From Elysia chlorotica (lineage: Eukaryota > Mollusca > Gastropoda > Plakobranchidae), in the NCBI GenBank assembly GCA_003991915.1, contig RQTK01000881.1, positions 45,406-109,405 on the forward strand: DNA of 64,000 nucleotides, given 5' to 3'. Both the position numbers and the translations under genes were made by a program. Below the pieces are notes generated by a model, which was not told the origin of the DNA, ran no database searches, and worked only from the letters and a program-made list of their open reading frames with translations. This document shows, piece after piece, positions 40,001 to 50,593 of the stretch (positions are counted from its first letter, which is position 1; every line of letters starts with the position of its first letter).

Positions 40001-43000
40001 TGCTCTGCATTGACGAGGAGGTCAAAGGTTTGATGTTCAGCAGATATTTTCATTTCTGTTTTGTAAAACTTTCAATTGGGGCTACAAGGGTTCTAAACGA
40101 AAAACCCTTTCAGTCAAGAGACACAGAGGAGGAATGCTGTTCCATGTAAAAAAGGATTCGAACCCGCAGCTATTTCCAGTTAAATAAGTTTGTGTTCCCC
40201 TGTAGGAAAGAAAGTAAAAACTGGCTTCTCCTTTATTCCTCCCACACAAAAGTAATTAACAATTATTGAAAAGCACAAGATAGTGAAATCAATCAACTTC
40301 TCAGCACAGTAGTATATACTTTTATGAACTTATAGCTAGCAATTTAAAAAAATATTATCCATATCAGCCCAACACTAAGAGCATCAGTTAACCAGGTGAG
40401 CAGTACTGCCACACCACATTTTTTCACACCCAGTCACCTGTGTCAGACCCAGGCAGGGCATTTGGCCGTTTGGACGGCCTTTAAAGTGCCGCTGAGGTTA
40501 AGTAATTAATTGCAAATACAACTTGTTCTGCAAGATCTTATTCAAAAGGGATTGCATAAGCCATTAATGTAAACAAGTTTCACTAAAACTTACAGCCTTT
40601 TACTTTTGATAGAACTTAATGTGTTTTTTAAGATGTTACATCTCCTCTAGAATTTTGCCAAGAAGAAAAAGTGAAATAACAAAGTCAGTTTCACAAAGTG
40701 TTGCCTGTTTTACTTTCCTGTCTTATATCAATCTATATCTCTTGTACATCACAAATTCTCTCAGGATGGTCCAGGGTTTAAAGCTCCGCTAGGAAAGCCA
40801 CCAAAACGTAGAAACAGCATGTTTGATGAGAAACATTTCAGCGAGGACACATGCTCCCCTATCAAGTATTCACCTGTCAAGACATCTCCCATACAGATAC
40901 AGAGGCCTGCATTTTCAAAATCTCTCTTCTCTCAGGTAAGATCAAATTATATATCTTGGAAAATGCTTTTTCCTACATTAAAAGAAAATTATCTGTTTCT
41001 TTAAATTTGTTGAAAGTTGTAAGCTTACATTTCTCTTCTTACCGATACTTTTCTGAATTGTAGGGCATGGTATCTCAGTTTAACAATAATAGGGAACTTT
41101 AGGGGATGAATTTGCAAAAGTGGTAGAGCGTTTGTTTTCAAACCGGGGGGTCTGCGGTTCAATCCCTGTATTGGTCATAATTTGTCTGATTTTGTCCCCT
41201 ACTGTCAGGGTCGGTGTCAATAAAATGTGACAGTGACAGTCTGATACTGTTACTAAAAGATGAGTCTAATGTCTCATCTGATCACATTTACTGATGCCAG
41301 ACTTTTTTTGTTGTATTTTTGTTCGTTGGAGGAAAGAATCCAGCTTGTCTAATTTCAATCTACAGGCTGTACCACTTAAGTTTGCCGTATCTCCCTTAAA
41401 AGATAATCAGCAAAATATTCTTTTAGCAGGAAACGTATGTTTGCGTTTCAACCTGCTATTCCCTTTGTACCTATAGTGAAGCAAAGAGGAGACTCAGTGC
41501 CCAACAATACATCCTAGAGATCAGGAGTGAATATTTTACTTCTTTGTTGTTCTGGGTATCATCTTGTGAATTTAAGAAGTTATTCTATTCTTAATTTTAT
41601 TTTGGAGGCAATGAATCAACGATCAGCTATTTTCTCTAATTTAACGTGTCAGTCTTTCTGCGTCCTTTCCTCAAAACTTTCAGAAATAAGAGTTCAATCA
41701 ATACATGTATTTGATTCACATTTTTGTATCTAGACCATTTGGGTGTTAGACTTGATCTTTAACTTGCATGTCATATCTTCATTTTAACAAAATTATCATA
41801 TCCAATAGTATGATCAGTTAATAACTTTCTCCAGATCCCAGAGGCAGCAGATGAAGGTCTCGACAAGACTATGGTAGATGACGATGTTGATGGATTCAAG
41901 GAGCTCTTTAAACTTGAAGATGTAAAGCATTTAATCTGACCTTCAATTTCTCATGCCAACCTCTTTTAAGACATCTGTTGAAGAATGTTCCCAAAAATTA
42001 ACAAATTTGAAGGGTGAATCTAGAATATGCCTCTGTATTTATTAGTGATGTCATTTTAAAATCAGGTATCTTTAAAAACTGAACACACTAACACCAAATT
42101 TTTAAGTATCTGCATGAACTATACAATACACAAACACACACACACGGAAAAACCAAACAATAAAAACTAATCATGATTTCATCGCAAAATAGCTATTGTG
42201 CTAGGGATCATTTATAACACAGTTGATAAAAAAGATTTTTTAACATACTTAATACTTGGCATCATTTACAAGATTAAATGAACATTATTCATCTTCTCTG
42301 TGCCAGGTGAATGACGAAGCTTCAGTCCAGGTTTCCTCTCTGATCAGCGCAACATTGCTTCACCAGCCAGCAGTGGCTAAGGAGGAGGAAGAGCATCCGG
42401 CGGAATTCAAAAGAGTCACATTCATGTTCAATCAGCACAAAGATTCTACTCCATCAGTGCGTATGACAATTATTTTTTACAGAAAAAATGGGGCATACTT
42501 AACAAGTAGATAAAGAATTGCTTGAAAGATTTTTTTTTTAATCATATACAGATTATAACATTCTTGTAACATTATATCATCAGTTTATGTGATCCCTTTT
42601 TTAGGAAACATCTATATTCTATTGTTGTATAAAGATCATGAAATTGATAATCTAAAGTAGGCGAATTTTCTTAACCCACTCTTGTGCTGATGTGCTGATC
42701 CATATCTCCTATCATAACAGTACAACAAATTAGTTGTGGCCCAGACTTGCTCAAGGAGTGCCTCAATGCTGAGTTTAGAGCAGAAAATTTAACCAGAAAT
42801 GATGCAGATCGATCCAGTTCAAAATTTCTCCCATTTGAATAACTTTTCTTGATATTTGTCTTTTACATGGCCAAATCTAAAGTGTAACCAAAGCCCATTT
42901 TGTGATATTGTTTCAATGTTCTCCCCTACTTCTTCACTGTGAATTCACACAATTCAAGCTGTTGTCTCAAGAAGTGAACTATAACTTTTTCATTGTTTTA

Positions 43001-46000
43001 TCACATGATCTCAACTTTAAGGTTACCCTACTTCTTCACTGTGAATTCACACAATTCAAGCTGTTGTCTCAAGAAGTGAACTATAACTTTTTCATTGTTT
43101 TATCACATGATCTCAACTTTAAGGTTATGTCTCATAACGGCAACTGCTTCTGTCTGTACCCAGAGTCGACCAGCAATGTCCAGGAAAGGACTGCACAGGT
43201 CCCAGTCTCTGGACATCCGTCGGCGTCCGTCCATCAAGAGATCGGAACCCTCGTCTGACGAAAGCAGTGAGGATTTCCAAAGCAAGAGGGCCCGCAGTAA
43301 CTACACCAGTGCTGCTAGTGGTGTGTTTGGGAGCAGCAGCAGCTTTGGCAATCTTTTCAACACTTGCAGCAACAACGAGATCAGTCAATCCAACTTGGTG
43401 AGTAATTTTGTTATTTGACAAAACTTTAGCATAGTTTGACTTTGAAGGTCTCCTTGTGTATGATAGCAAGTTCCGCGGTGTCATTACCAATTCAGGGATA
43501 CATGCTGATTATTTTCCATCCTTTTAAATTGAATAACCAGAACTTTGAGATTGGAATGCCATTTATTATTTCCAGTTCCGTACTTTATAACAATGGGGTG
43601 CCAGATATCTTAGTCAATATTGCTCTAGACTGACAAGCAGGAGATATGAGTTTGAATCTGAGCTCTTGCCTGTCTTTGTGTAGGACTCTCCATAGAATGT
43701 AGATTTTCATTTTTCACTTCTAAAGACACATGACTTACTTTTTAGTTACTATCTTTTAAAACTTCTTTTCTAGGAAATAAAAGTTATGCAATGGATTTGG
43801 GCAACAATTGTTAAGGGAATGAAAAGCTATTAATTTGAAGGAAGAGATGAAACTGTAATTTAGCATGTGGAAGCCAAATACCCCCTATCCCCCCCCTCCC
43901 CCCCATTAACTATGTTTTTGATCCATGAGATCAAATAATTATACTGTTAAGTATAATAAACAAATGTATGTATTGTATGGTGGTCATCAGGTGAACCCAC
44001 GGCGCTTGCATCGCTGTCACTCTGAAACAGAGGCTATGATCAAATCCGCCGTGTCACGCATGTTTGAGGAGCCTGATCTCATTGGAGATTGCTCAAAGGT
44101 AAGAGCTCATATTTAAATATCATTATAAGCAACTATTTAAAAATGCAGCTCTTGAAATATGCATAGCCTGCTCAGGAAATAGTAATGTTTGCTGCCTTTA
44201 TCTTAAGCAAAACTGGTAAAAAATCAGAAAAAAAAAAGTAATCAGATTCTTATGATTTTGGAGATTTATTCAGGGCATTGATCATAGATTCAAAAATTTG
44301 TATGTAATGCTTCATGATTATAAGGTAAATTCATTCCAAATAGTAGTATATAAATATAATTTTTTACTTCTAGGAATGCCTCATCTTTTTTATGTCGTTT
44401 TAAATTTAATAAAATAAAATTAAAACAGAATTATTTTGTTATTGTTGTCAACAGCCATACTATTTACCCACCATTCGAGGCAAACATCAAGACCTGAAGT
44501 CTATTACTCCAGAAACGGTTAGTACATTGCATTTCATTTTCATTTAATATTGAGGTTGAAGTTATTTCAGTCAATCAATAAAGTTTCTCCCTTTTAATTC
44601 AAAACCCAGGCATAACTTATTGAAATTATGTTTTTTATTATTTGAATTTTTTTTTTAATTGTAAAAAAATTTTGTTTTGTTTTGCCAGTTATCCCGACTG
44701 ATAGAGCAGCAGTTCTCAGATGATATTGAAGAGTTCCACATCATTGACTGCCGCTACCCATACGAATATGAAGGAGGCCATATAAAGGTACTTTAAAGTG
44801 TTTATGGATATTTTTTTTAGAAAGCCTTTGATTTGAGATCTTGTTTTAAAAGCTTTTACTTCTGATTTTTTTATAATGAATTATTGATTTTTATCAATGA
44901 GTTTTATGTATTCAAGTGAAAAAATGTCACTCTCACAATTTGTCCTGGATTAATGAAATAGAACTGAAAATCATATTTTATGGTTTTGGCCATCACTTCA
45001 CAAAAGTAATATGACTAATTTTGCTTGTAATTAACGAAATTGCTGGTACTGGTATTTAAGGTTTTCACACAAATTTTTAAATTCTTCTAAATAACATCAA
45101 CCAAGTTTAACACTTTGAAGCTGTTATGAATATCATAATCAGGCAGATGATTAAGAAATTTCTCAAAGCTTTGCATGTAATTCAATTGCATGAATCACAA
45201 AATTCTGAAAATTTTCCCTTGATAAAAAACAAAACAAACAAACAACAAAGTACTATTTTTTTTCAGGACGCTCTAAACATTTACACTAAAGAGGCTATAG
45301 CTAATGAGTATCTCAAGTCGCCGTGGGTATCCAAGGATCCCAACAAGAGAAAAATTCTCATCTTCCACTGCGAGTTCTCAGCAGAAAGAGGACCTGGCCT
45401 GTAAGAAACCATGGCATTCATTCTTGCAAACCTCTTTAACAATCGGCATTAAATATATATAGGGTGTTAATTCTGTCATGTCATGGAATTGAGGGACAGT
45501 ATTGTTCTATTCCTTCAAATTTCTTTTGTGTATATATATTGACTTGAATCTTTGTAAGTTCAAAGTGAGTAAGAGGTAAACTCTATCATCCCTATCCATA
45601 TTTCTCTCTATTTTGGAATTGAGATAATTATGTACTTATGTACTTGTCACAAGTTACACAATGTTTTTACAGGGATTTACTTTTGAAAAATTAAGGGGGG
45701 GGGGGTTATTTAAATGAATATTGAAAAGAGACACTACCATAGTCATTCAGTACATAGTTTATGTTGATCAATTATATGATGTAATTATCTTTCATTTGCA
45801 ATTTAATGTTTATCTCCATTTTCCATTTCTGCAGCTTCCGTTTCTTGCGACAGCATGATCGTGATGCAAACAAAGAATGTTACCCTTTCTTACACTATCC
45901 AGAGATTTACCTATTGGAAGGTGGCTATAAGAACTTCTTTGAACATTGTCCTGTAAGTGGAATAATTTTTCTTCTTTGATATTCAATAACCTCCTAATTT

Positions 46001-46537
46001 TTATTATGCCGAATCATATTTTCAAGTAATTTTCCTATCAATTTTTTAAAATGCATTTATAAATATATGTTAGAGAAGACAGGTTGAATATCCACTATTT
46101 CTTATATTGGCCTTAACGAAACGTCAAAACATTTTGTGGATTTACATCTAGTGTTCAAAAATTGTTAAGAACATGCTTTGTATGTTTGAGGCTAGAACTT
46201 TTTGGCCTTCTCAAATTATTTTTATATGGAGCAGGGGTAAAATAAAATTAACAGCAATTAGCTAAAAAAAAGGTTTTGTATGTTTATGTCAGGCATCACC
46301 TTTAAATATTTCTCCTTTATCTTGATTTTTTAACTGATACTATTGATTCTTCTCATTTTTAAGGACTATAAAACTTACATACTTCTCTCCATGCAGCACT
46401 TATGTGTGCCTCAGACTTACAGGAAAATGGTGGACAAGAACCACTCTGAGGATTTACGCAAGTTCCGTGCCAAGTGCAAGTCGTGGAATGATGGCAAGTC
46501 TCAAGCCCGAGCAGGCGTGCGGACATTGAAATTCTAA
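28092..46537 (+). CDS. cdc25: Cdc25 dual-specificity phosphatase (M-phase inducer)
   Basis: Cdc25 removes inhibitory phosphates from the Thr-Tyr pair of CDKs. Seventeen coding exons join in phase: 28092-28258, 28839-28945, 32139-32184, 37961-38026, 38604-38643, 39000-39170, 39709-39834, 40765-40935, 41835-41921, 42307-42456, 43164-43397, 43991-44098, 44455-44517, 44689-44787, 45267-45400, 45835-45952 and 46397-46537, coding for 675 residues. An in-frame TGA precedes the ATG. The N-terminal regulatory half has [34 protein letters not shown], a DSG motif and GLHRSQSLD, which lines up with the Chk1/14-3-3 site of vertebrate Cdc25. The catalytic rhodanese-type domain starts about residue 490 ([29 protein letters not shown]) and has the CX5R loop [11 protein letters not shown] with Cys580 and Arg586, then [10 protein letters not shown]. 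The C-terminal tail ([12 protein letters not shown]) fits the family. The order of conserved blocks matches Cdc25B throughout. Confidence 0.97.
28946..32138 (+). other. cdc25 intron 2
   Basis: A 3.2-kb intron without supported exons. It contains a GC-richer patch (about 30000-30230) with an eight-base inverted repeat GCCAGAGG/CCTCTGGC, a poly-C/poly-T run near 30860, and a 94-codon minus-strand open frame (30983-31267) of unknown nature. Confidence 0.6.
32560..33010. promoter_or_regulatory. GC-rich, CpG-containing island in cdc25 intron 3
   Basis: This stretch is clearly richer in G, C and CpG than the surrounding AT-rich sequence, with words such as CGTCCGCGGGCGGCGGG near 32953. It starts about 380 bases after coding exon 3. 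Internal CpG islands often mark alternative promoters or enhancers; there is no direct evidence of transcription here. Confidence 0.35.
35745..35860 (-). mobile_element. tRNA-like SINE fragment
   Basis: The minus strand reads GGGTGCTCTGGACTGAGGAG, then GGTCCGAGGTTCGAATCTCAGC, an excellent Pol III B box. The A box is poorly defined and no full cloverleaf forms, so it is called a SINE fragment and not a tRNA gene. It lies in cdc25 intron 3. Confidence 0.45.
36146..37708 (+). repeat. Tandem duplication of about 733 bp in cdc25 intron 3
   Basis: Copy 1 is 36146-36878 and copy 2 is 36879-37708. Both begin GTCAAGCCATTTGAATACTA and share GTAGATCTACATGTATATAA, GCATGCAGAAAAAGACCATT and TTGTAGTAAATATCTGCAAT. 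Copy 2 has an extra block of about 78 bases (37201-37278) that includes a poly-A run. Point differences are scattered throughout, so the duplication is not brand new. Confidence 0.9.
39353..39547 (+). repeat. 39-bp minisatellite, five copies, cdc25 intron 6
   Basis: Five head-to-tail copies of a 39-base unit (start GCAATAGAAGTGTTCATTTG, end GATCACATTTGC) differ at only a few positions. As 39 is divisible by three, the minus strand shows an open frame with a 13-residue repeat, which has no sign of being a gene. There are no spacers, so this is not a CRISPR-type array. Confidence 0.95.
41105..41260 (+). mobile_element. tRNA-like SINE copy in cdc25 intron 8
   Basis: A-box-like GTGGTAGAGCGTTTG and B-box-like GCGGTTCAATCCC sit about 30 bases apart, with a body containing GTGTCAATAAAATGTGACAG. 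The tRNA-like head is the best in the window, but acceptor-stem pairing is not evident. Confidence 0.5.
42924..43127 (+). repeat. Perfect 102-bp tandem duplication before cdc25 exon 11
   Basis: Copies 42924-43025 and 43026-43127 appear identical base for base. The second copy ends 36 bases before the exon that starts at 43164, so the duplication lies in the region where a branch point would be. Confidence 0.95.
43590..43710 (+). mobile_element. Degenerate tRNA-like SINE fragment
   Basis: GGGGTGCCAGATATCTTAGT is followed by GAGTTTGAATCTGAGCTC, a B-box-like word. It resembles the heads at 26095 and 62345 (both have a TCAGTCAAT-like word before the B box). The copy is old and incomplete, in cdc25 intron 11. 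Confidence 0.35.
43991..46537 (+). other. cdc25: Cdc25 catalytic domain exons
   Basis: The six last exons encode the phosphatase domain from LIGDCSK to the C terminus. The P-loop is split from the following helix by the intron after 45400. Canonical Cdc25 has HCEFSSERGPRMCR; here it is [14 protein letters not shown], so the Arg two places after the catalytic Arg-Gly is Gly. The downstream Arg, Arg and Tyr positions used for CDK docking in human Cdc25B appear kept (FLRQHDR and the Tyr before PFLHYPE), with one extra residue before that Tyr. Confidence 0.85.
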
Positions 46538-47957
46538 ACATCAAGGAAAAAAATGTTTCAATAAGCAATAAGGTTTTATGATAGTGTTTTAAAATTTTAA
46601 ATTTTAACAGTAATAGCCAGAAATTCAAGTGCCAAATGTTTTATTTCACTTTTATTAGTCAAAGGGGTTGGTTTAAAAAAAAACGTAGCTCTTTTTTTAA
46701 ATATTGGACATTGGACTTTATTGTGTCGCTTAACATTACGAAAAAACTAACAAAATCTTGAGCATATCTGTTCTAGTATTGCCATAGCTCTCTCAATAGT
46801 GGTCCATTTTGTTTATACTTATAGCTTTTTTTTTTTTAACTCATGACAATTGTGCATGAAAATGAGATTTATTTATAGGAGCACAATTTAATTTTCAAAA
46901 CTTCTCTACTTCAAATAGTTTTCAAGAATTCTGTGTCTGAAAATTTTATTTTGATGGTAACTGAAAGACCTATTCTGCTCTTAAAATTGGATGATAATTT
47001 TTCATAACAAAAGCAAATTTAATCAGCACCAAAAAATGAGTTTTACTTAACCACTTGACCACGGGATAAGATCGCTCATTTTTAGATTTGAAGGGAAAAG
47101 CAAAGACACACGTCATGTAAACAAAACAGTCATTATTTGCAATCATAAACGGATTGGCCAGGTTTTTTCGGCCCCGTAACCAAATCTATGCACAGCGTGA
47201 GTGAAATGGTCCGCCGATGGTGAACCGGCTTCTGACACATTTATCCTCCTCGTGGCCAAGTGGTTAATTTTCTGCACCTGCACAAGATTAAATTACAGGT
47301 GGATAGTACCTTATAGGATCCTTTTATAAGAAATTTTTTGTCTGCTTGCTTGATTAAAAAAAAAAAATAAATAAAAACTCTACTCAACTTCACATCTTCC
47401 TCCAAACATGTTATACCCTTTTCCCCTCTTTTTAAGGCACAGCACAGCACAGCTAACAATGCCATCCATGCTTCAATTATTTATTTACTTCAATCACTTG
47501 TAATGTTGTAAATCCCCTCTTTCATTTCTGTGACTACCTTTTTTCCTCTGTGTATCTTGTTTTTTTAATCTATTTCATTGTAATTCTTGTTTCTTCTTGT
47601 CTTTCGCCTTTTTTTCTTTTTGTTGTATACATGTCTGACTACTTGAGCAATTGGTATTTAAGTGAAAATGAAATTGTTATTTTTCTTTCTTTGTCTTGCC
47701 CTGTTATTAAAATATTTGACAGTCTTTATCTTTACTGACTTTCACTTCTATTTATTTGTATCTTTTTGCGAAGCATGGTTAATAGGTAGTTTGTCTTGTC
47801 CTGCTATCAAATTTAACGCATATTTCTGCTTGAAACTGACTCAAGTTATGTTATTTTATAATTTAATTCTCTGAAGAAAAAAAGTGCATGTTACTAGCCA
47901 AGAATAGTCATTATTCTGCAACATCAGAAACTCATATTTTATGGCCTTTCCTTTCTT

Positions 47958-47962
<5 letters not shown>

Positions 47963-48002
<40 letters not shown>

Positions 48003-48061
48003 GTCTGTCTGTCTGTCTGTCTGTNNNNNNNNNNNNNNNNNNNNNNNNNNNNNNNNNNNNN

Positions 48062-48102
<41 letters not shown>

Positions 48103-48120
48103 TTGTGTGTGTGTGTGTCA
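47963..48120. repeat. (CT)n/(CTGT)n microsatellite with assembly gap
   Basis: A compound array of CT, CTGT and GT units, interrupted by N from 48025 to 48061. Further CTGT-rich sequence continues to about 48250. Confidence 0.95.
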
Positions 48121-50494
48121 CCCTCTGTCTGTGCGTATTTGTTTGTGTTTCTCTTTCTTTTTCTCTGTTTGTCTGTCTGTCTCTGTCTCCCTCCCTGTCT
48201 GTATGTCTGTCTTTCTCTCTTGATCTGCCTCTCCCTGCCTCCCTCCTTCCGTCTCTTCTTTTCTTTTAAAGTATGGAGGCATGGCACACTTTAATTTGTA
48301 GTTTTTGTGGATATGTACATTTCATAACTATTGTAAATAGTTTGAAAATCACTAGACGTGAAGATTTTGGATTTGTGAACAGGTCTAGATGAAGGGCAGT
48401 ACAGAGATTTTTAACACCTAAAATTGTAACAATTTTATTTATGTTTATATATATATATATATACACACCTGTATTATCAATATATAAATATAGTGTTTTG
48501 TTTTTAAATTTGGCGTAGGCTGTTTGTGAAGTTTCATACGAAAAGAGCAAATGTAACGGAACAAAGTGTTAAGAAACAACTGAAGAAGTACTATTTTTAT
48601 TTACATATGTTATCGTTGATCAAATTGAACTGATTCAAAATAATATGCTTAAAAAAACTGAGTGTGTGTGCATGGTAATGGCAATAATTGCTACTTGTGT
48701 TATTGCTGTACACTTTTGGATGTTTGGTAGTGATAGGTTATAGTTTCTAAGTTTTATTCCTTGACCTGGCTATGATATATTTTTGGAACATGTTTGGATC
48801 TTCTGTTGTTTTTTTTAATAATTTTTTAAAAGTTTAAATAGTCATATTTGTGGATGAAACCTTACATCAGGGCTAATTCTTTTATCGTTCATAGATTTAA
48901 GACCTAGTCTATATATATGAATTTCAGTAGTATTTGTAATATAAATCTTTGTTTTTTTAACCTAAGGAACTTTAGATATTAATGGTATTGCGCATTGCTA
49001 GAAATGAATATTTTCTTAAAATATTTTTAGATTTTAAAATATCACCTGACTTATTAGGACTCATTGCATGACAGACCTTTTGAAGTGACAACTATTGCCT
49101 TTTTGTAGTGAGCTCTTTAACTGTCCATCCAACACTTTCCACTTTCATCATATTCTTTCCATTATTATACATATTTAAGATTCCATTATTGATATTTGCC
49201 AAATCAAGGAGTATCTTTCTGGAGCTGCCATTGAAGTGTCCAGTGCTTGCCATTCTATTTATGCACTGGGTCTATATGATACTAAAAAAAAAAAAGAATT
49301 TGAAATTTATTTATTTATACAGTGAAGATTATACATTATTTTCCTCCTTTGCCTTTTCATGTACGTTATATTTCATCTTTTTGTGTCTTGCGTTAAATGA
49401 AGATGTAAGTCTATATTTGCATGATTTGGGTAGAATGATGAAAGGATACATCATTGGAAAGTTGTTTTTTCAATATCAAATCTTTTCCACTCAAAAAGAG
49501 TGAGGATTATCAAACGTTTAGCTGCTACTATTAGATTTCTTTTTTTTAAAGCACAAGTTAAGAAGGAAATGCTTTTGAAAATTGGTCTCCTAATATTTTA
49601 CACTTTCAATCATTGTCGGACTACATAGAAGTTGCAATGTTTTCTAGGTGAACCCTTAAGAATTAGGTAGACTTTAATGGTTCAATTCTGATCTCCGTAG
49701 CAGAACTCCCCTCTCGCTTTTAACCTCTCCTCAACTTTAGTATAAACATATTGGGTTTTGAATGTCTGTGGAAAGAGTATGTGGTATTATAGACAACTAA
49801 GTACCTGCCGAATTATTTGGACACAATTGCTCAATGTTAATGTAAAATCTAAATGGTTTATGTTATTGTGGTTGCTGGTAGCATAATTGTTGTACTCCCC
49901 CCCAAGTATACATTGGTTCTAAATTGTCCAAATTTATATCCATTTATCATGATCCTGACAAAGAGGGTTGACCTTTAATAATATAGTGAACTTCAGCAAT
50001 ACATGGCTTAAGTCACTAAAAAAGAATTCAACATTATTTGACTCTTTCTCATGACAAATACACATATTTGGTTGTACAGAGGAACGTTCACACAATCTTC
50101 TTTCTTAATTTTGTTTAACTTTAAGTAACCAACTTAGGACTTAATATTACAAAATATCGTTCTATTTAATGTATCAAGCTTTCTTTTATTTTAACTAGGC
50201 TATAGTTTGTTTTTTTGAATAATTGATAGGCTTAAACAAGCAACATAGTATATCATTTGCTGTGATTTCTTTGTTACCTCTAGCTGTTTTGCAGAATCAA
50301 TAATAAAGCTTGTAATAGGTAATCCTGTCCAACCCACTTTGTTTCTTCGTTTTTCATAAACTCCTTTTTTTGTGGTGAATACCTTTTGTTTCATTTTGGT
50401 TTTTGTTGATCATGGTCGCTAATTTTGTTTTAATCTTAATATATATAAAGAGATTCTTCTTTTTTTGAAATGGTGCTATTTGTGTATGTGTAAG

Positions 50495-50593
50495 GCACAT
50501 CAGCACAGAAACATTGTGCAACAGAGCTGTGTTACAACCGTATCTGATCATGTTGAACAAGAAGATGTTGAAATTAGTCTTCAACCAGATCAG
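50495..50593 (+). other. Isolated exon-like open segment
   Basis: Between an AG (GTGTAAG|GCACATCAG) and a GT donor (CAG|GTAAATAA) lies exactly 99 bases open in the frame AHQHRNIVQQSC...EDVEISLQPDQ, with codon-like composition unlike the flanks. It lies about 4 kb past the cdc25 stop codon, and no partner exon was found. It might be an exon of an unseen gene, a 3' alternative exon, or chance. I do not recognise the sequence. Confidence 0.25.

Noticed and set aside
41105..41180. Possible tRNA gene (good A and B boxes)
   Set aside because: No seven-base acceptor stem pairing could be drawn; better explained as a SINE head.
47856..48294. Three overlapping open frames of 111-143 codons
   Set aside because: They cover the CT/CTGT array and an assembly gap.
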